Source of the DNA: Cristatella mucedo
Taxonomy: Eukaryota; Bryozoa; Phylactolaemata; Cristatellidae
NCBI GenBank assembly: GCA_009760855.2
Contig: WPIO01000008.1
Location: 4,062,501-4,126,500 of the forward strand
Direction of reading: 5' to 3'
Length of the DNA: 64,000 bases
Shown in pieces: positions 34,487-45,132 of this stretch; within the stretch, counting starts at the first letter, position 1; every line of letters begins with the position of its first letter. Both the position numbers and the translations under genes were made by a program. The notes under the pieces were generated by a model. It worked only from the letters and a program-made list of their open reading frames with translations, was not told the origin of the DNA and did no database searches.

Positions 34487-37400
34487 GCAAGTGCTTGGCG
34501 CTGCATGTGAATTACTCTCCCGTACTGAGCCATGCTCTACTGCATCCAAGTCAGTGTCAGCCCTCGCCTTTTCGAGGACTTTTCGGCGGGTGGATGAGCC
34601 AAAAGCTGATTGCAATTGCCGTTGCTGCTAGATAATGTGCCCCACCCCACCGCGCCTACACTTTGTACTCTGATAATAGTCGCGGAGGAGACATTTCTCA
34701 GCGTCTCCAGCGGCTGCAGCCATTCAACCATCGAGCTTTTTTCTCCCGATCTTTTAAAGGCTTTTCTATCCTGGGAGATTTCGCGATCAGGTCGCAGGTC
34801 TGAAGATGGCTTTCGCTAATACTTCGGTCCGCTATCGCATTGTCTCCTCTGAAGGTCGTTCCGTCGGGTAGCCACAGGAATCAATTGGGAGCAGCACGTG
34901 GGCCAACGATGTGAAGTGCATCATGAGTCGTATGCTTGCAGCCGGCGATGGGGCTGAATACGTAGTTGTTGGTTTGCAAAAGTAATTTTAACTGTGTGTA
35001 AGCTTTTTATTTGGTCGCCCTTGCCTTCCCTCAACAGACTGCACCCAAAAGGCGTGTCGCTCTGAATCAAGGACGGGCCTGAAGCATTAGCTCATCACTG
35101 TTACCGTGCGAGTTAGACATCAACTAGCTACTGCTGATCCTTAGTATGGCAGAGCAGTTTTGATACGCACTGACCGTGCTTCATACCTACAGTGGGGGAC
35201 AATTGTTCTTAATAGATCAGCTATTCGGCGTCGAAATATTAAATCAGCTAATATTTTTATTAGAGCTTGACAAAGCTGGACATCTGAAGGTAGTAGACAA
35301 TACTAGCTGATGTAACAGCTCATTTGTGTATCGGCAGAAGAGCCTAAACGACTATCACCACCGCTTGCAGTTTGCAATAAAGAATCGCCTACAGCAGGAT
35401 TCGAACCCCCGACGTCGGTGCTGAAGAGCGAGCACTTTAACTCCTGGGCATTCATTTACGGCCAAACCTATAATTGCCGTGATCAACCCGATGGATGTTG
35501 ACGGGCTGCTTCGCTTACGTCGCCCTTCAGCCTTCCTCTGACTATCAACTGCCATGAAAGTCCAAGTTCCGGTCTCGCCCCTACCCGGCTTCGCCATTGG
35601 GCGTGCACGTTAGAGCTAATTGGAAAACCTAAAATGAAAATACACACTTTATTCAAAGCCAGCTGGCGGGTGCACAGCCGGAGGCTTGGAAATGTTACAG
35701 CGATGGCTCTGCAATTTCGCGTTCGCTCGCTGTACCGACTATCTGCCGAATTCGACACGCGCTCGCGTACCTTCGCCCGTCCGAGCATAAGCCTTATAAA
35801 GCTCGATGTGACCGCCGAGTGCAAGGAGCGCAGAGTGTAAGAAGCGCGTACGGAGCGTGCCTCGGCGAGCCTCCATAAATACAACAATCCGCGCAAGCAA
35901 TACCTTGGGTCCGTAGCCCAGTGATAAGATGTTTGTACTACACGACCCCGGTCCAGCAGAGGGCAAACCTTAATCTATCGCTGAAAGCGGGGTGATGGCC
36001 TGTAAGCGGGGTGATGGCAATTAGCGGGAGCCGCGGTGAATGATGCTTAATACGCCCCACGCTGTGCTCTGCTTTTTCGCGCAGTTAATTTTGGCGTTCA
36101 TTCATTTCTTATCATCACGCCAGCGAATTCTTGCATCGCTCGCACTTGCCGCTCTTGTGGCGGCGACAGACATTGCTGGCGGCGTTCAATCTCTGAGTTT
36201 AGGGTTATGTCCCATAGTATACGAACCTAAAAGTAATTAGCATACTATAAAGCAATCGTCTCTATCAACAGTGCTAAAACAATCACGTTCGTAACCATTC
36301 AATTGCGTTTCCCTTTGCAGCAAATGTAAAGCGCATAGAAAGAGATTGAGTTCGTTAAGGGCGCTTTATCAAGTGCATAATTATTATTATTATTATTATT
36401 ATTAAGATGCTTCAGCTACCATACCGCTGCGGACTGCTTTGACGCTTTATTTGTAACCATCGTCGGGCGCACGCGGCACAGCTAGATGACCGTATACGCA
36501 ATGCCGCTAGGAAGAGCCGTCGAGAGAAAGGTGCCGTTAAATAGTGATGCGGAGCACCCGGGCCTCACTCTGGGGTTTGCAGATAAAGCTGAGTGCGGCC
36601 TCAGTGATGTGCGCGGCAGCGCCACGTCCTTTCGAGTGACTACGAGAGCTCATTTTGCAACGGAGCAGCCGGCATTCATGCTACTGCTGGGGCTGACTCG
36701 TTGAGGCTTTCGCAAAAATGCGCACGCCGCCGCGAGAACGAGAACGAGGTTCGGTCCAGCGGCGGCCATCTTCTATGTAGACCTCGCTGCTGTGCGCGCC
36801 TGTCTCGCACGGCCACGGTGGAATTCCGGCCGGATGTCAGTTCCACCGCGACGGCACTCTCTGGGTGGCAGACATGCGTCTGGGCATTCTGAAAGTGCAT
36901 CCGGACTCCGGACTCTACTTCCAGGTGAGGCTGCTCAAAGGTAGCCGCAAAGGCGCCGCACAGCGGGACTCCCGCTAGGAGGCCGTCGCACTCGACAACT
37001 CTCCTGCTTCGCGCCCTATTCGTGCTGTTCGCTGCGATACGTCTTTCATTCGGCTTTAATCTTTCGTTGCCTTCTTCGCGTGCCCCCCCCCCATCCTCCG
37101 GCCTTCTATCCGAGTCCGTCGCTCCGGTTAGCGCTCGAGCATCGCCGAGAGCGCTCGCGAACGCGAACTCTTTTCTCCAATTCGACGAGCTCTGCGTCGC
37201 TGGCGTCGTTCAGTCCTCTGCGGAATGCCGCGGCGTAGTATAAATACTATTCGAACGTCCCGCTCTCTCCCCCGCCCCGCCCCTTCACGCCTGCCCGCTA
37301 GAGTAGAGCCACTGCAGCTGTGGGACGTGCCTGCGGCGCCGGAGGCGCAGCTTCCTGCGCCCGACACGTGACTGCGGTCTCTTAGGGAGTCGCGACGGAA

Positions 37401-40400
37401 GTAACGGCGGCCAAAGCCGCGACAGCTGCTCTGTCGCAGTTCGTGGCCGCGAGGCTGCGCTCGCGACAGCTCGCGGCCTCTCGAGGCGTCTCGCGTTCGC
37501 CGTGGTTCGAACCGCCTCGGTGGCGGCGGCGGGCTCGCTTCGAGCACGTAGCGTTGCGCAGCACCGTGCGTCGCTCTCACGCGACACGCGAGAGCGACGC
37601 TGAAGCGTCCGTGTCCAGGTGAAAATGACGGACGGCGATGGGCGGGGTCTTCAGGGATGCAACGACTGCTCGTTCGACTATCTCGGAAACCTATGGGTGA
37701 CAGCTCCAGCCGGAGACATTGCCCCGGCGGAGTACCGCAGGTCGATGGAGGTAACTGTCGCAGTGCGCAGCCGCTCCACCGTCGAGCTGCAGCTGAAGTC
37801 CCAAAATGCTCTATGTTCGCGAGTCCGGTGAAAGGAGATCGCTTTTGGTCGGTGAGACCGGAAGCTGACTGGTGAAAAAAGACCGCGTAATTTTTGCGTA
37901 TATTTTCAGCGACAAAATGTACGCTCACAGTTACATTGTTCCTTACTTACGTCCTCGTATCCCGTAAACTTAGAAAGTTCCAGAAGTTTTCAGAAGTGGG
38001 ACTGGTTTAATCCTCATGAAAAGAAATGTACGTCCATTTTTAAATTCATGAGCGAAACAATTTCGTTGAATGTTCTATCACGAGAAGTTTTTAATCATAG
38101 GTGGCATTGACTCGATTAAGAAATCACAAAGTCCTTTGTGAAGAGTACTTCAGAGCAGTGGCAATCGTTGCAAAAAAATGATCAGCAAAACAAATTTACA
38201 AAAATGTGGCCGTTAGTAAATTGTTGGTGTCAATCACTATCAAGTTTAAGAAAAGTTCGGGGGGGGGGAGAGTGCCCTACGATGCTTTGGCGAGTTTTCG
38301 CTACAGCTGGGCTGCCGAGAATTTTGAACCGGGAGTTTGCCGAGTTATGCACGAAAAATAGCCCGTAGCTACAGCCGAACTGCCGTTCGCATTCGAACTA
38401 CCCTCGAATTAGCTGCAACGCCACCAGTTGAGAAGGGTGAGAGGCGGGGCCGGTGGCTGATGACGAGAGAAGGCGGAGTCTCCTGTGTCAAAGGTCAGGC
38501 TTTGGAAATTAGCGGGGAAGAGTCAGCGTTGCTATTGAAGATGGTGGCCCAGGTACATATTGGTGGGGAGTTCTGAGACAGCCGACCGATCAGAAGCTGA
38601 TCAAAAGAACAGCATGGTCACTACCTCCTGGGGTGCGACCAGCACATGGAGCTGTAAAAGCTTGAATTTCGGTAACATTTTGCTGCCGGAAGCAATAAAT
38701 AGAAGGAAGGTGGCAGCGTTTGCGGTAATGGGTGTTCGAGTTAGCGACCGCTACAAGCAGGCGCTATCTTGAAGTGGGGCTGTGGGGAGCCAGGATTTCC
38801 ATCTAGCGGTGCAAGACCTGCAAGATTTTTATGCAAGGGTCAAGACCTGCAAGATTTTTATTTAGGCGGGGCTAGACCCACAATTAATGAATTATAGCGT
38901 AAAATCATAGTTTTTATTCGATTCGAACTCGGCGGTCGCTTATCGAATAGAATTAAGACAATTTTGTCGTTTGCGATTGGTGAGGTGTGTGGGAAGCAAA
39001 TGCCTGACCCTCTGACCCCTGGCTCCGCTACTGGTGGCTCGTCAGGCCTTTTTCCCGGTCAAGAGGCTCGCGAGTGTAAGTGGAAGTCCTGAAATTGTAA
39101 ACTGTTTTGCTTAGAAGGCCGCTGGTAAAGTACCGTAATTTTTACGAGTATGACTCGCTTTTTTCCAATTTTTTTCAAAAAAATAAACCTGCGACTTATA
39201 CACTGCAAGTCAATAATTGACGCCAACAGAAAGAATTAGAGGAGCCAGTATCAAACATGGTTGTGAATGGGTTTTACATGCTTGGAAGGGCATCAAAACA
39301 GAAGTTATTGTGAAGTCGTTCAAGAAGACAGGAATTTCAAACATGCTCGATGGAACTGAAGATCATGCAACCTATGAGGAAAGTGAGGATTCAGATACTG
39401 ACATAGTTGCAGAAGACTGAAGATATTAGCAGCGATACTGATGACGAGTTTCTTGCTAACTGCGATGATTAAAGCAAATGAATACAAAATGAGCTATACA
39501 TTCAGTAATAATATTTTTTGATACAATCTTTTTTTTAAATGTTTTCCATAAACTTAGGGTGCGACTTATACTTGGGTGCGATTTATACTCGTAAAAATAG
39601 GGCACAAGCGTTCAGCCTAGCGTTTCGCCTCCTGTGCCGCCCAAGGTAGCTCGCACTCGCTTTGAGCTGTCGATCTGAAAAGATGGGGCGGGGCAGACCA
39701 GAGAGTGGGCGTTCATTGCTTCTCCCACCAGCTGGAGGGGGGATTGCCAGCTGCCTCGGACAAGCATGGCTCCGGGATGTAGGTGGTCATTCCTGGAGGT
39801 GTGTAGACTGCCTTAGGCGGGCTGTACTCTTGAGACGCCCCGTTGGATTAATGTGAGTCGAGCTATTGCATCTAAGCAAAAGCCTCAGCCCATTATCCTT
39901 GTGGGTTTTGGCCAGGTGTCTTCGCTGCCCGGTTACACAGTCGCAGTTGTGTGCTATTCACTAGTCGCACACGCTGGGTCTCCACGGGTATTCATCTCAG
40001 TCACGCGCCATCTATTCACGTGGGCTATTCATTGGCGACCTATATTAATTAGACCAACTGCATCTTTAATGAACTTCGACGTAGTGCAATTCACGCGAAC
40101 TGACTGTCTTGTTAATTGGGCTACGCTTGCTCATCAGAACCCTGAAGCTGCTCTTAGCTGTCAAAAACGTTCCTGCCAGCGTACGCCAGTCACCTTACTT
40201 GAATAGTGTGTATTCTCCTCTGCGTGTCCTTGAATCACATGTTGCATGCGAAGCGTGTCTTCTGCAGGAGCCCTTCGGATCCGTCTACTGCTTGACAGCC
40301 GGTGGCGTCCTGCGAAGGGTCTTCACTGGCATTCGATTCCCGAACGGCATCGCTGTGCAGCATGATGGCACCGGAAGACCGAACCTGCTTATCGTGGCAG

Positions 40401-41950
40401 AGACTCCCACGAAAACTCTCTGGGCTTTCCCCATAATCGATGCTGCTCAGTTGGACCTGGAGGCTCGGTTCCAATGGGGACAGCTGCCAGGTACTGCTCT
40501 GCGAAGTACCTGCCGAGCCGTCATGCGTGTCAGGCAGAGGGCAGCCTCGTCTGTGGGCAGCTGTTCGCGTGTTCGACTGTGTATCACCGCGCTGGCACGG
40601 AGAACAGCAGAGCTCGAGTGAGAAATGAACAGGCGCACTAGTACAGAGTACAGTACATAGTACACAGTACGCACGAGTACAGACCGGAAACTCGCACATC
40701 TAGTGTACCGAAAACTAGCCAGTCGAGCTTCGATCTACTGCCAGATGAACGGTCGAGCTCCATTTTCAGCCACCGGAAGTAGGTCTCCTCACGAGCTCCC
40801 TGCCCCCCGATCGCAATCTTGGAGTCGCTGAAGGCTAAATGCTCTGCCAGATTTCTTGCGTCACAGGGCCACTGCTAGATGTCTCGATTGCTGCTGCTGC
40901 TTACAATTATGACGATGTTATAAATGGTCCAAGGGTCGGGGCTTTCTCCTGCGACGGTAAAGGTCGTGAGTTCGAGCCCCGATGCGTATCTGAAACGCTT
41001 GGGTGAAGATTCAGTTCTCTCACGGCCTTATATGAAGAAATTCCATTGCCTTAAATGTATGACGCCGCCAATGTTGAAGATGATGACAGCGGCGGCGGGA
41101 GGCACGAAAGAGATTGCATTTGGCAGCAGATGTGGTAAGAGCAGGGTACATCGCAGCAGACGTGGGAAGAGCAGGCTACATCGCAGCAGACAGATAACTC
41201 TAGCATGTAGGGTTTTGTACCAATTGTAAGCACCTGATTGCACAGGCCGATAGACCAGCAAGCAGTAATGCGCCTTATCGGTTTTCAATCGGGTTCGCAC
41301 ACCACACAGCTAGCACACCACATAGCTAGCATACGAGACTATGAAGATCAAGACCTGGAGCGCGTCAGTCAGCCCTATGGTGCAGGTAACATGTGATCCA
41401 AGTATCTCTTTGCCGGTCTTTGTTTGGTCAGAACCGTATTGTGGGGCATATCATTGCTGCACGACGCTTACAAAGTGAAAAACGAGAATAAATCACGCCC
41501 CTGCGACCTAGGCTAGATTTTCATTAATTGCACAGCATCTACGTAGCAAGCTTTGCGAGTGTCACAGTTTGATTGTGTAAGTAAACCTCGGTTACTAATT
41601 TTGTGCTGCGAAGCTGGATATCTGAAATGGCCACTACCAAGTTTTCCACCCGTGATCCAGCTCCGCCACCACGTTACATTTTAGGCGACCACGAAGGAGG
41701 ACCGGATGGGATGGATTTCGATTCCGATGGCAATCTACTGGTGGCTAACTGGGGCGCCGCACACGTCGAAGTTTTCCCACCAAGCGGCGGAAAGCCTTGC
41801 TGTCGAGTGGCGTGCCCTTTTTCGAGACCGAGCAACGTCCATTTCAGACCGGGTACAAAAGAAGTCTACGTCACCGAGCACGACAATCACGCTCTCTGGA
41901 CGTTTGCATGGCTTCACGTCGGCCGACCTCAGTTTTGTGAGCGCTCGTGA
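34304..41950 (+). CDS. DFPase-like (SMP-30/gluconolactonase superfamily) calcium-dependent hydrolase, 5 exons
   Basis: Exons 34304-34486, 36781-36924, 37619-37750, 40268-40490 and 41685-41950 join in frame to 948 nt, a 315-aa protein. Squid (Loligo) DFPase is 314 aa. The family folds as a six-bladed beta propeller with two calcium ions and hydrolyses P-F or lactone/ester bonds; the natural substrate is uncertain. Residues matching the known DFPase calcium ligands are present: E25 (GAEGPVF), N124 (GCNDC), N179 (FPNGIAV) and D235 (GPDGMDFD). H293 (VTEHDN) matches the active-site His. No signal peptide is evident, so it is probably cytosolic. The ATG has a purine at -3. Intron 1 appears to use a GC donor. 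Closer to DFPase than to regucalcin because of blocks such as YLVAPEVEIEGKPAGQVLRV and GGIPAGCQ. Confidence 0.95.
35302..35452 (-). repeat. tRNA-derived SINE, family A
   Basis: Begins agctgatgtaacagctcatt, contains gactatcaccaccgcttgca and an inverted B-box ggattcgaaccccc near 35397. In intron 1 of the DFPase-like gene. Confidence 0.75.
35610..35985 (-). mobile_element. Possible solo LTR-like element
   Basis: On the minus strand a TATA-like box (ctttataagg near 35800) is followed about 150 nt later by AATAAA (inverted as tttatt near 35650), the spacing seen in LTR promoters and polyadenylation sites. The ends and a target duplication were not resolved, and no second copy was seen in the window, so this is tentative. 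Confidence 0.3.
36283..36404 (+). repeat. Family B LINE-tail copy, plus orientation
   Basis: Nearly the same sequence as the right half of 13470-13682 (ccattcaattgcgtttccct, aagcgcatagaaagagattg), with an (ATT)n tail. Confidence 0.7.
36781..36924 (+). CDS. DFPase-like exon 2
   Basis: Acceptor ttctatgtag; donor gtgagg at 36925. Encodes residues 62-109 with GHGGIPAGCQFHRDGTLWVA and DMRLGILKV, close to the DFPase family. Phase 0 on both sides. Confidence 0.95.
37619..37750 (+). CDS. DFPase-like exon 3
   Basis: Acceptor gtgtccag; donor gtaact at 37751. Encodes GLQGCNDCSFDYLGNLWVTA and PAGDIAPAEYRRSME, with calcium ligand N124. Residues 110-153. Confidence 0.95.
38773..39035. mobile_element. hAT-like MITE, copy 1
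   Basis: Non-coding repeat also present at 46303-46536 (shared words: tcggggctaga versus gcggggctaga, and aattaagacaattttgtcgt). It ends in ctggctccgctactgg, a form of the CAGTGG terminal repeat. A local duplication of gcaagacctgcaagattttt lies near its left end. In intron 3 of the DFPase-like gene. Confidence 0.55.
39135..39600 (+). mobile_element. pogo/Tigger-like DNA transposon remnant
   Basis: Inverted ends: atttttacgagtatgactcg on the left and gcgatttatactcgtaaaaa on the right, each beside TA, the pogo target. The frame 39217-39420 reads EWVLHAWKGI, then VIVKSFKKTGISNMLDGTED and an acidic tail. This is the typical C-terminus of pogo/Tigger DDE transposases. The catalytic core is missing, so this is an internally deleted copy. 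In intron 3 of the DFPase-like gene. Confidence 0.75.
40268..40490 (+). CDS. DFPase-like exon 4
   Basis: Acceptor tcttctgcag; donor gtactg at 40491, phase 1. Encodes EPFGSVYCL, then GIRFPNGIAVQHDGTGRPNL and LIVAETPTKTLWAF, with calcium ligand N179. Confidence 0.95.
40930..41285 (-). repeat. tRNA-like SINE piece and LINE fragment
   Basis: Near 40968 gtgagttcgagccccgatg looks like a SINE B-box region. From about 41100 the sequence follows the antisense of the LINE at 6959-7190 (gttttgtaccaattgtaagc, cacctgattgcacaggccga), with a roughly 33-bp tandem duplication at 41125-41190. In intron 4 of the DFPase-like gene. Confidence 0.5.
41685..41950 (+). CDS. DFPase-like exon 5 (stop)
   Basis: Acceptor cattttag; TGA at 41948-41950. 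The split codon gives Gly, then DHEGGPDGMDFDSDGNLLVA, PFSRPSNVHFRPGTKEVYVT and EHDNHALWTF. Contains D235 and H293. Confidence 0.95.
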
Positions 41951-42424
41951 TGTCCTTTCCCGTCGACCTGCGGCGTAATGAATCGTCCATTTGCGATTGT
42001 GTTATAGGGGGAAGATTTGAAAGCGATTCCGTTTTAAAGTTCGACGACATTTAATTAGATTATGAATGCTTGCCATTCACTTTCAAAGCGCGTTGTGTTG
42101 GTTTTCAGCAAAGCCACTCACCGCGACGAGAGCCCAGGCCGGATACGGATATAGGCTCACTCTCCCGCTGCTTTGGTGAGAGAAATACGCATACGCCGAG
42201 GGCTGAATAAGGAAAACCAAGAGTTAGTCAGTCTTGAAATCCGTTCTTGATTTGGCTATCCTGCGCTTTCCGTACGCATAAGGACAGTTTTACTTGCAAA
42301 ATAACTGTTGTTTGTTCGCACAGCGGAGAGCCAGCCGATGCCCGGGACCGACAGTTTATTACCACGCACGGAGCCGAAGAGCACTCGGCTCCCCTCGGCC
42401 CCTACTCTCACTCGACTCCATACT

Positions 42425-42680
42425 CCTGCACTCTCTAGTCCACCATCTTCCCACCAGTGGGTTACCGGCCTGTGTCCAGACCACATCATAGGCGGACCAC
42501 AGCTGTGCACCGGCCGACCCAGATGGTGAATCCTCCATCTGGCCACCAGCAGGTTACCGGCCTGTCCATGCCACATCACAGGCGGACCACAGCTGTGCAC
42601 CGGCCGACCCTGATGGTGAATCCACCATCTGGTCACCAGTGGGTTACTGGCCCGTGCCCATGCCACATCACAGACTCATC
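42425..42680. repeat. Tandem repeat, about 90-bp unit, 2.5 copies
   Basis: Successive units share ggcggaccacagctgtgcac, cggccgaccc and ccaccag(c/t)(a/g)ggttac. Located downstream of the DFPase-like gene. Confidence 0.85.
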
Positions 42681-42717
42681 AGAGGAGCCGGCATACATAC
42701 ATACACACGTACATACG

Positions 42718-43426
42718 AACTACAATAACAATAAGAAGAAGAATACGTTTGAATGGCGCCCTCAGAGAACATAACCTTGTTCAATGCCCTTTACATATGC
42801 AGTAAAGAAAGCATGGTCAAATTGGCGGTTACATGTGGCTAGTGGTAACATCCACATGTCAACAAGCATAGTATGGTTTGAGGTAACATGCACAGTGTCA
42901 ACAAGTAAATATGGTTGGTGGTAATAGAAGCATTACAAAAACCATACGAAGAAAAAATCACAGACCGAGAAAATGCTGTGAGAAATAGGGGCGTTCTAAG
43001 CTTCTGTTTAAATGTCCTTAAGTAAGGGGGTGTCGTGACATCAGTCGGAAAAGAGTGCCAGAATAAAGGGACCTAAAAGTTAGTGACAGAACCTTGAAGT
43101 CGATACGCCGCTCGATTGGGAGCCAGTGCCCTTCGGCGAGCAGCGGTGTAATGTGAGACAGACAAGCTTAACTGTAGGTTTTGCACCAACTGCAAGCGCC
43201 TGAATGGCCGGTAGGCAAGCAAGCAGTGAGTTACAGAAATCGAGATGGGATGTCACAAATGCATGGACTAGTTTGGATGAAGTATCATGGACTAAGCAGG
43301 TCCGAAATGTTAGGAACCGGAAAGTAGGCACACTTGACTGCAGAGACGATGTAGTCATTTAGTGAGAGATCATTTTGGAACGGGACACCTAAATTTTATG
43401 AAGATGCTAAAGGAGATGCGTATCCT
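42718..43426 (-). mobile_element. LINE copy with family B 3' UTR and reverse-transcriptase C-terminus
   Basis: From left to right on plus: A-rich tail, family B stretch (ggcgccctcagagaacataa), 3' UTR, then antisense reverse-transcriptase sequence. On minus 43358-43080 it reads [22 protein letters not shown]. This repeats the arrangement at 6319-7380. The 5' side runs into the 31-bp minisatellite at 43427. Confidence 0.75.
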
Positions 43427-43681
43427 TATTAACGCTATATCCTTATTGGGGGATCCTTATTTACGCTATATCCTTATTGGCGGATCCTTATTTACGCTAT
43501 ATCCTTATTGGCGGATCCTTATTTACGCTATATCCTTATTGGCGGATCCTTATTTACGCTATATCCTTATTGGCGGATCCTTATTTACGCTATACCCTTA
43601 TTGGCGGATCCTTATTTACGCTATATTCTTATTGGCGGATCCTTATTTACGCTATACCCTTATTGGCGGATCCTTATTTAT
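43427..43681. repeat. 31-bp minisatellite, about eight units
   Basis: Unit tccttattggcggatccttatttacgctata, with few variants (ggg for gcg in the first unit, ccc or ttc for tcc). As 31 is not a multiple of three, successive units cycle through the three frames, and all three plus frames stay open. This yields apparent proteins of 60-127 aa made of LLADPYLRYILIGGSL-like repeats; these are not credible genes. Confidence 0.95.
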
Positions 43682-43771
43682 GAAGCATAAACAAATGAAA
43701 ACACTGAGGTTCATCAGCATCAAAATGCCAAAAAACTCAGGCTGAACCTGACCAAAAGCGAATCAAAATCT

Positions 43772-43922
43772 TTACTGATTAAACAACCTCATTTGTGTAG
43801 CGGCAGAAGGGCCTTATTGGCTATCACCACCGCCTGAAGTTTAGGCAATTAAGAGTCACCCCACAGCATGATTCGAACCACGACCTCGGTAGTGAAGAGC
43901 GAGTACAGAACCTCCTGGGCTA
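43772..43922 (-). repeat. tRNA-derived SINE, family A
   Basis: Contains gattaaacaacctcatttgt, ggctatcaccaccgcctg and an inverted B-box gattcgaaccacgacc near 43871. Confidence 0.72.
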
Positions 43923-44084
43923 TCACGGTCCAGTAGTATGCAGCTGAGAAGTTATCTAGACGATGAAACGGTAAGTCGTGTTGACCGTTTATTGTTAAGA
44001 ATAAACTTTCTCAATTAACTGGTAGGCATTCCCAATACCAAACGAAACGAGTGCAATTGAATAGCTGCATAGTGGTAACAGCTA

Positions 44085-44990
44085 AGAATTAATTTGTATA
44101 CCGCCTCAAGAGAACTAAATCTCTTTCTATGAACTAGGTTTTAAATAATCGTGTCGACTGACTAGTGATAATAGCATGCATCAGCACGCAAAGTGATTCG
44201 TTCGGATTGAACGTGGGTAGCAAGCAGGAGGCAGGCTTTTAGTTTCACTTTGATTCGTCGGGTCAGGTCACGTGTCGCTATGTCAGTCCATAGTAAGCTA
44301 CGGGGATTTCGGTGCACAGGAAGTAAAAGATATGGTCCGAAAGATTTGCGGTCGATCTGAGGCGCGCCCCAATGGCCCGAGTCAGACCACATCCGGTAAT
44401 GCGTGCTGGGCTCTGAGCCGGAAATCTTGTCAGCCCTGGAAGGAAGGAAGGAGGAGCAACGAAAGAAACAGAGGGACCTTGGCGTGAGTAGCAGGGAGTA
44501 GCTTCAAGTCAACGAGCCGCCGCTTAATGGGCAGCCCGCGAGAAGGTCGGAGAGAAGCGGTGCGACGTGGCGAGTTCTGACGCACAAGACAGACGAGCCC
44601 GGATGTAGAGCATTGACCGTCTTCGAGCGTCTCGTTCGCAGGCAGGAAGACCTTCGAGGAGAGCGACGAGGAGTTGCAACGAGGTGTGGGCGAAGAGCAC
44701 GGCGAATACATGGGCTAGCTTGGCAGTGCTACTCTTATCTAGGCATCACTCCCGCACGTCTGCAATATCACGTGGCTGCAAGCTACGGAGGAACAGATGT
44801 GGCAGCCGCCAGGCCGTGTAGCAGCCAGCTAGCCATCTGGCAGCCATCTTTGAGGACTAGCCCGAATTCCAGTTTCCGAGCCACGCTTGGTTTTCACATA
44901 GCTATGATGAACGCCTTGCTGTTGGTAAATCTACGAGAGCTACCTATCATCTAAGTGCGAATGTCAGAAATGCAGCCTGCAAGGAAGTTT
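44085..44990 (-). mobile_element. Degenerate LINE copy with tail piece
   Basis: A short family B tail (gagaactaaatctctttcta near 44111) is followed from about 44500 by antisense reverse-transcriptase sequence. On the minus strand near 44700-44620 it reads PRCNSSSLSSKVFLPANETL, a decayed form of [11 protein letters not shown] and what follows. It is old and broken. Confidence 0.5.
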
Positions 44991-45054
44991 ATGTACTGGA
45001 ATGATGAAAGCACGGGTAGAATGGTGGGTGTCGTCAGCACAGATTACTTTGCAG

Positions 45055-45132
45055 CAACTATAAAGCGCTTAGAAAGAGTGAGTTCTCTGAGGGTGTTTTA
45101 TCGTGTATTATTATTATTATTATTATTATAGA
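45055..45132 (+). repeat. Family B LINE-tail copy, plus orientation
   Basis: Contains actataaagcgcttagaaag, agttctctgagggtgtttta and an (ATT)n tail. Confidence 0.65.

Noticed and set aside
43362-43745. 127-aa repeat protein or CRISPR-like array
   Set aside because: Units are contiguous 31-mers without spacers, and the frame exists in all three registers, so it is a minisatellite. CRISPR arrays are not expected in an animal genome.
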